Origin: Spirochaetaceae bacterium
GTDB lineage: Bacteria > Spirochaetota > Spirochaetia > Treponematales > Breznakiellaceae
Length of the DNA: 25,625 nt
Reading direction: 5' to 3'
NCBI GenBank assembly: GCA_031267955.1
Contig: JAIRYB010000111.1
Span: 1 to 25,625 of the forward strand
Part shown: one piece after another, positions 21,261 through 25,625 of the stretch
Layout: the number at the start of each line of letters is the position of its first letter
Numbering within the stretch: the first letter of the stretch is position 1
Program-made: the position numbers and the translations under genes
The notes under the pieces: generated by a model
What the model was told of the DNA's origin: nothing
Seen by the model: the letters and a program-made list of their open reading frames with translations, nothing else
Databases searched by the model: none

Positions 21261-23444
21261 ATGGCGGATTTTTTTAAAGTTTTTCGTTCCGGGCGCGCCC
21301 GGCGGCCGGCGTCTATCCGGTACTGCTGGGTGTTCGCGTTTTTCCTCGCGACAGGATTCGTTTTTGCCCAGGCCGCGAATGACGGCGCTCCCCCTTCCCG
21401 GCAAGACGCCGCCCCCGGCCGGGAACAGGCGCTCACGCTGAAACGGATCTTCCTCTACAGTTCCGGGGTGGGTTTTTTCGAACACCGGGGGAAGCTTCCC
21501 GGTACAACGGGGGCGGCTGAAATCGTCCTTCCCATTAAAGAAAACGCCGTAAACGATGCGCTTAAATCATTGCAAATAACCCTGCCGCAGGCAAGGCAGG
21601 GCGCGTCGGGCGGGGAGCCCCCCCTTACGGTAAGTTATCCGTCGGCCGCTTCCCTTTTCAATACTTTAAGGTCTTTCAAGGTGAACCTCCTGGGGAATCC
21701 GGGAATAGCGGAAATACTCCGGGGGCTCCAGGGTGAAGAGGTGGAGATAAGCGCGCCCAACCCTATAAAGGGCCGGATTGTTTCGGTGGAGTACCGGCAG
21801 CCCGCAGCCGGACCCGATAACGGCAGAGCTATTACCGAAGCGTTCCTCTCGCTTTATACCGGGGGCGCAATCGCCGTCATAAACCTCAAAGACATTAGAA
21901 GCTTTGCCTTTAACAGCGATGAGATAAACGCCGATCTGAAAAACGCCATGGACCTTATCATGGCGTCAAGGGACAACGGAAAGCGCGAACTGCGTATAAG
22001 CATACCCCCCTCGCTAAGGGGAAGCGAGGCGGTTCTAAGCTACGTAATCCCGGTCCCGGTATGGAAGGTTTCCTATCGGCTGGATCTTTCCCAAACGCCC
22101 GCCCGGTTCCAGGGCTGGGCCATTATCGACAACGACAGCGATACCGATTGGGACAATGCGGGCCTTTCCCTGGTTTCAGGGCGGCCGGTGTCGTTTATAC
22201 AGGAACTCTACCCCCCCTACCACGTGTTCCGCCCCACCCTGCCCCTGGCTATCGCCGGTGCCGCCGAGGCCCGCAGCTACGCGGGCGGCTATAGCGCGGC
22301 GGCGGGAATGCAGGACAAAGCCGCCAGTAACGATTCGGCGGAAATGGCGGCGCGCGCCCCGAGAAGGGCCGTCGCCAGCATGGCCGCCGAGGCTGAATAT
22401 GCCGGGGAAGGGTACGCCGAAGCGGCGGCCGCGCCCGCCCCTGCGCCGCTACCCGCTTCGGCAAGCGGCGCGGCTCTGGCGGATCAGTTCGAATTCACCC
22501 TGAAGCAGCCGGTAACGGTAAAACGCGGGCAGAGCGCCATGGTACCCCTTATAGAGGGCAGCGTCACCGTCAAAAAACTCCTGGTGTTTTCCGGCGCAGG
22601 AGCGGCCAGGGCCGCAGGCGCGGAATCCAACGCGGCCCTTGCCGCCGAAATTACCAACAGCACCGGCATGAAACTTCCCGCCGGCCCCATCACGGTATAC
22701 GACGCGGGCGCCTATGCCGGGGACGCCCTGATAGAATTCCTGGGCAGCAACGACCGGCGGCTCATTTCCTACGGAGACGATCTTACCGTGACGGGAAATA
22801 CGCGCGTCTCGGGAAGCCGCCGCCTGAGCGCCGTCGCGATAAAGGCCGGAATCATGACCGTGACGCGCAGCCAGATTTACGAAACCGTTTACACGCTAAG
22901 AAACGCCTCCCCGGAAACCAAACAGCTTGTCATAGAACACCCAATTTCAGCCGGGACGGCCCTTGCGGAACCGGCCTCGGCGGACGAGCGTACCGGCAGC
23001 CTTTACCGTTTTAACAAAACCCTTGGGGCAAACGGAAACCTGAATTTTACGGTAAGGGAGGAGCGGCCGGTTCTTGAACAGGTAGTGCTTGCCCGTACCC
23101 AGCTTGATTCCTGGCTCAGCTATACTGCCGGCGAACCCATCCCCCCCGATGTAAAGGCGGCGCTGGAAAAGGCGGTGGAACTTAAACTCGCCCTTGAAAC
23201 AGAAAGGGCTGCCCTCGAGGAACTTAACGTACGGCTCGGGCGGCTTATCACGGAGCAGGAACGCGTCCGGCTCAACCTGGAAGCGGCCGGGAACCAGTCC
23301 GTCCAGGGCCAGGAATACCTGCGCCGCCTTGCCTCGGCGGACAGTGAAATTGACGGGCTTTACACAAAGATCGACGAGGCGAACGCAGCCGTCCGTAACG
23401 CCGGGCGTGGCCTGGACAGTTACCTTTCCTCGCTGAATTTCTAG
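21261..23444 (+). CDS. Exported DUF4139-domain protein
   Basis: A 727-residue protein with an N-terminal signal peptide (hydrophobic core WVFAFFLATGFVFAQA, cut near residue 37), so it is exported to the periplasm or outer surface. Residues about 57-110 (LKRIFLYSSGVGFFEHRG) and the core from about 255 to 620 match the DUF4139 type of beta-rich domain, related to mucoidy-inhibitor MuiA-like proteins, of unknown biochemical role. An Ala/Pro-rich low-complexity stretch (about residues 330-415) interrupts the core. The C-terminal 100 residues form a coiled coil (EKAVELKLALETERAALEEL and onward). AGAAGG lies 8 bases before the ATG. It is 20 bases after pfp, perhaps only by shared transcription. Confidence 0.8.
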   Translation: MADFFKVFRSGRARRPASIRYCWVFAFFLATGFVFAQAANDGAPPSRQDAAPGREQALTLKRIFLYSSGVGFFEHRGKLPGTTGAAEIVLPIKENAVNDALKSLQITLPQARQGASGGEPPLTVSYPSAASLFNTLRSFKVNLLGNPGIAEILRGLQGEEVEISAPNPIKGRIVSVEYRQPAAGPDNGRAITEAFLSLYTGGAIAVINLKDIRSFAFNSDEINADLKNAMDLIMASRDNGKRELRISIPPSLRGSEAVLSYVIPVPVWKVSYRLDLSQTPARFQGWAIIDNDSDTDWDNAGLSLVSGRPVSFIQELYPPYHVFRPTLPLAIAGAAEARSYAGGYSAAAGMQDKAASNDSAEMAARAPRRAVASMAAEAEYAGEGYAEAAAAPAPAPLPASASGAALADQFEFTLKQPVTVKRGQSAMVPLIEGSVTVKKLLVFSGAGAARAAGAESNAALAAEITNSTGMKLPAGPITVYDAGAYAGDALIEFLGSNDRRLISYGDDLTVTGNTRVSGSRRLSAVAIKAGIMTVTRSQIYETVYTLRNASPETKQLVIEHPISAGTALAEPASADERTGSLYRFNKTLGANGNLNFTVREERPVLEQVVLARTQLDSWLSYTAGEPIPPDVKAALEKAVELKLALETERAALEELNVRLGRLITEQERVRLNLEAAGNQSVQGQEYLRRLASADSEIDGLYTKIDEANAAVRNAGRGLDSYLSSLNF

Positions 23445-23461
23445 CAGCCCGTTACGCCTGC

Positions 23462-23490
23462 GGATTTTTGCATATTCATGCAAAAAATCC
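23462..23490. terminator. Hairpin between convergent DUF4139 and sir2 genes
   Basis: GGATTTTTGCAT (23462-23473) and ATGCAAAAAATCC (23478-23490) pair along their length with one bulged A and a 4-base loop. Placed between two converging genes it is probably a two-way terminator, although its T-runs lie inside the stem. Confidence 0.5.
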
Positions 23491-23493
23491 CGA

Positions 23494-24354
23494 TTAGCCT
23501 GTTACCGGCCGGCGCTTTCCCGGCAGCCGCCTGTCTATACCGCTGAACACAGTCTCCAGATCGTCAAAGGTAAGCGCGGCGGCCCGGTCAAGCGGGGTAG
23601 GCATGTTGTTTACAATGACAATCCTGCCGCCCGCCCGCAGGGTGATTTCCGGAATAGCCGCGGCAGGGTAAACCGTAAGGCTCGTACCCAGGACCAGCAC
23701 CAGATCCGATTCCCGCGCCAGCAGTTCCGCGTCGCGAAGCGCCCGCGATGGAAGATTCTCCCCGAAAAAAGTTATGGCGGGCTTGAGTACCGCGCCGCAT
23801 TTGCCGCATTTGGGGAGCCCTCCCCGCCCGACAATTTCAGCCGCCCGGTCAAACGCCATAAGGTCGGGGGTTCCAAAACTGCCCGAGGGTTTTGAGACGG
23901 CAAGCTCTTCCACGCGGGAAAGTTTTGAGCAGCGGCGGCAGTAATGGACCGAGGGAGAGCCGTGGATTTCGATAACTCGGCTGCTGCCGCCTTTCTGGTG
24001 GAGCAAATCGATATTCTGGGTGATGACCCCTTTAAGGCGGGAAGCCTTTTCAAGTTTCCCCAGAACAAGGTGGACGACGGAGGCTTCCTTTTCTTTGAGG
24101 TTGTAGATAAAGTCTTTTGAGTGGCTGTAGTAAAACGACGGATCCCGGTTAAAATAATCAATATCGAATATTTTTTGCGCGTCCATGTCGTTGTAAAGGC
24201 CGTTTTTCCCCCGGAAGTCCCGAATCCCCGAAAGGGTACTCACCCCGGCCCCGGTAAGGGCCGCGCAGTTTTTTGCGCCGCTAATAAGCTTAAAGAGAAA
24301 GTCCAGTTTTTCCTCAAACGGCAGATCGTTTTCCGGTAAATTATTTTGCAGCAT
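23494..24354 (-). CDS. Sir2-family NAD-dependent deacylase
   Basis: A 286-residue sirtuin that removes acyl groups from protein lysines using NAD. GAGVST (35-40) and RDFRG (45-49) bind NAD, TQNID (112-116) and His131 (IEIHG) form the catalytic site, and Cys139, Cys142, Cys183 and Cys186 hold the structural zinc. FFGEN (197-201) and LGTSLTVYPAA complete the family pattern. About 40 residues separate the two Cys pairs, more than the usual 20 or so. The ATG overlaps the end of the ankyrin gene by 14 bases, so the two are coupled. The presence of the zinc ribbon favours a deacylase over the NAD-depleting SIR2 domains of defence systems. Confidence 0.92.
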   Translation of the reverse strand: MLQNNLPENDLPFEEKLDFLFKLISGAKNCAALTGAGVSTLSGIRDFRGKNGLYNDMDAQKIFDIDYFNRDPSFYYSHSKDFIYNLKEKEASVVHLVLGKLEKASRLKGVITQNIDLLHQKGGSSRVIEIHGSPSVHYCRRCSKLSRVEELAVSKPSGSFGTPDLMAFDRAAEIVGRGGLPKCGKCGAVLKPAITFFGENLPSRALRDAELLARESDLVLVLGTSLTVYPAAAIPEITLRAGGRIVIVNNMPTPLDRAAALTFDDLETVFSGIDRRLPGKRRPVTG

Positions 24355-25246
24355 ATTTTTTCAACAGCTCCGTTATGCCGGGTTTATTGAACAGCATGGC
24401 GTATGTCCTGGCGCTGGCGCCCAGGGCGTCAGGCTCATCCGTATTTGCCCCTGCCTTAAGGAGCAATTCCACAAAAGGCTCGTCGCCCAGGCCCACGGAA
24501 ATGATCAGCGCCGACTGGCCGTCCTTGCTTTTAACATTTACGCCCGCGCCGGCCTTGAGAAGCAATTCCGCGATACCGCAGTACTTTCCCAGGGCGCAGT
24601 CGATAAGCGCGGAACCGCCCCGGTCCGCCGAAAGCGCGTTTGCATCGCAGCCGGCTTTGAGCAAAATTTCAACAAGGCCCCTGTCGCCCGCCCTTGAGGC
24701 AAGGCAGATCAGGGGAACCCCCGCACTGTCGCGCGTATTTGCGGAAAACCCGGCCTGTAAAAATAGATTTACCGCAGCGGCGTTTTTCGCCGTAACACAG
24801 CCGCAAAAGGACGCCTCGCTAAAGGGGATACCCATATCAAGCAATCCCCTCTTCGCCGTCCAAGTCTTTTCCCCGGCGGCCCATTCCCCAATGTATTCGG
24901 GAAGGCGCTTTTCCAGGTCTTTTTTCCCCGCCAGGGGGATTACTGTTTTGGCGAATATCTTGGGAACCGCCGCCTTCCTCCCGCTGTACGCGATAAGCCC
25001 CTGCCCCCGCCCCCGGCAGAGGCCCGCAAAATAGGCAAACCACGGCGATTCGTAGGCATGCCCGGTAATAACCGCGATGACGCGGGCATCGGCCGTCATC
25101 CCCCCGCCAAGCGATGATCCCGAAGCGGCCCAGCCGCCGTCTATAGTAATTTCCCTGGAAGATACTTTTAGCCCTTTTAATTGTTCCCGGATAATGCCCC
25201 GGGCAATCTCTTTTCCTTCCGCTTCGTGGAGTACCAGCAATTTCAT
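24341..25246 (-). CDS. TIR-like/ankyrin repeat protein
   Basis: A 301-residue two-part protein. Residues 1-125 show an alternating strand-helix pattern like a TIR or related Rossmann-type domain: KLLVLHEAEGKEIARGII, ADARVIAVITGHAYESPWFA and AKTVIPLAGKKDLEKRLPEY. The SPW word falls where TIR domains have S-x-W-x3-E, but no Glu follows (SPWFAYFAG), so NAD cleavage is doubtful. Residues about 143-298 are five ankyrin repeats (such as GLVEILLKAGCDANALSADR and PFVELLLKAGANTDEPDALG), which bind proteins. No signal peptide. A weak AGGCGG lies before the ATG. It overlaps the sir2 gene by 14 bases, and the two proteins probably work together. The TIR-like call is from pattern alone. Confidence 0.75.
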   Translation of the reverse strand: MKLLVLHEAEGKEIARGIIREQLKGLKVSSREITIDGGWAASGSSLGGGMTADARVIAVITGHAYESPWFAYFAGLCRGRGQGLIAYSGRKAAVPKIFAKTVIPLAGKKDLEKRLPEYIGEWAAGEKTWTAKRGLLDMGIPFSEASFCGCVTAKNAAAVNLFLQAGFSANTRDSAGVPLICLASRAGDRGLVEILLKAGCDANALSADRGGSALIDCALGKYCGIAELLLKAGAGVNVKSKDGQSALIISVGLGDEPFVELLLKAGANTDEPDALGASARTYAMLFNKPGITELLKKYAAK

Positions 25247-25438
25247 TTTGCCCGCCTGATTCTTTGCATTATGTTATTATCGGAATGATTTGAGCATTTT
25301 GTAACTCGCGCCGCGCAATGCCTCCATAAAAAAGACAGTTTTATCGCGGAATTACGCCAAAACTGCGGAATTTTACATTGCGGGCCTTATTTGAAAGTCC
25401 GGTTTAATACCCCGTCGAAGCACCGGTTCGCGCCTGCC
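25247..25438. other. Intergenic gap with inverted and direct repeats
   Basis: Holds a possible minus-strand -10 GATAAT for the ankyrin-sir2 pair about 30 bases before its ATG, the inverted repeat CAGTTTT (25336-25342) / AAAACTG (25359-25365), and the direct repeat GCGGAATT (25346-25353 and 25365-25372). No gene seen. Confidence 0.4.
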
Positions 25439-25625
25439 TTAATCCGTGTCGCGATCCGTGTAGAATTCGGCCCAAACAGGATAATGATCGCTTACGGCCC
25501 TTGGCACAATCCCCATCCGCTCAAAATCGTAGATTTCGTCAAAACGGATTACGCCGAAATTACCGGTAAAATCTTCCGCCGCTTCGGAAGTAATAATAAA
25601 GCGGTCGTAGGTATTGTCGCTCGCG
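25439..25625 (-). CDS. DNase I-like (EEP) enzyme, C-terminal end only
   Basis: The last 61 codons of a gene that runs off the right edge, with the stop at 25439-25441. The visible end reads ASDNTYDRFIIT, then FDEIYDFERMGIVPRAVSDH and YPVWAEF. The TYDRFII strand and the SDHYPV motif, whose His is catalytic, are marks of the endonuclease/exonuclease/phosphatase family in the DNase I subgroup. Its substrate (DNA, RNA or a phospho-compound) and any signal peptide cannot be judged from this part. Confidence 0.75.
   Translation of the reverse strand, partial: ASDNTYDRFIITSEAAEDFTGNFGVIRFDEIYDFERMGIVPRAVSDHYPVWAEFYTDRDTD

Noticed and set aside
23494..24354. Sir2 protein as a ThsA-like NADase effector
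   Set aside because: It has the full zinc ribbon and catalytic pattern of protein deacylases and no fused SLOG or helical effector domain.
1..25625. CRISPR array, tRNA or rRNA genes
   Set aside because: I looked for regularly spaced repeats and for tRNA T-loop words and saw none. A tool such as tRNAscan-SE would settle it.

Overview
The window looks like a chromosomal segment of a GC-rich spirochaete, most probably a Treponema-type organism of the gut or termite-gut kind. This is inferred from the gene mix and gene order, not from any database search: a flgF-flgG-flgJ(rod-binding) block, a ruvA-ruvB-queA block, a long-form (555 residue) pyrophosphate-dependent phosphofructokinase, a YmdB-family protein, many TPR proteins, and DUF4398 and DUF4139 envelope proteins. 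Genes are dense, both strands are used, and there is no tRNA, rRNA, CRISPR array or intact mobile element.

Left part (1-6500): a QueG-like iron-sulfur protein on the plus strand, then a minus-strand run of a DUF4398 lipoprotein, an Hsp20 chaperone with a structured leader, a tight three-gene operon (TPR protein, YmdB-family protein, RseC-family membrane protein, each overlapping the next by 4 bases), and an FMN-binding glutamate synthase-like protein with a long structured leader. Middle part (6500-12740): a plus-strand set with an unknown helical protein, rsmD, a small protein plus a ten-repeat TPR protein, and rlmN; then a minus-strand DUF2238-type membrane protein and a small accessory patch with two short unknown proteins and an XRE regulator.

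Right part (12740-25625): a minus-strand flagellar rod operon (flgF, flgG, flgJ-like), a plus-strand EamA-type exporter, the minus-strand ruvA-ruvB-queA operon, a repeat-rich gap with a transposase remnant, a plus-strand pfp plus DUF4139 pair, a minus-strand pair in which a TIR-like/ankyrin protein overlaps a Sir2 deacylase, and the C-terminal end of a DNase I-like (EEP) enzyme running off the window.

Themes: RNA modification is unusually well represented (QueA, QueG-like, RsmD, RlmN). Promoter-to-start geometry suggests that several genes (XRE regulator, EamA transporter, ruvA, perhaps the DUF2238 gene) are transcribed without a leader. The observations I rank highest are the wholesale replacement of metal-site residues in the YmdB-family protein, the overlapping TIR-like/ankyrin and Sir2 genes, the XRE regulator facing a small protein that resembles the regulator's own tail, and several small dispersed intergenic repeats.
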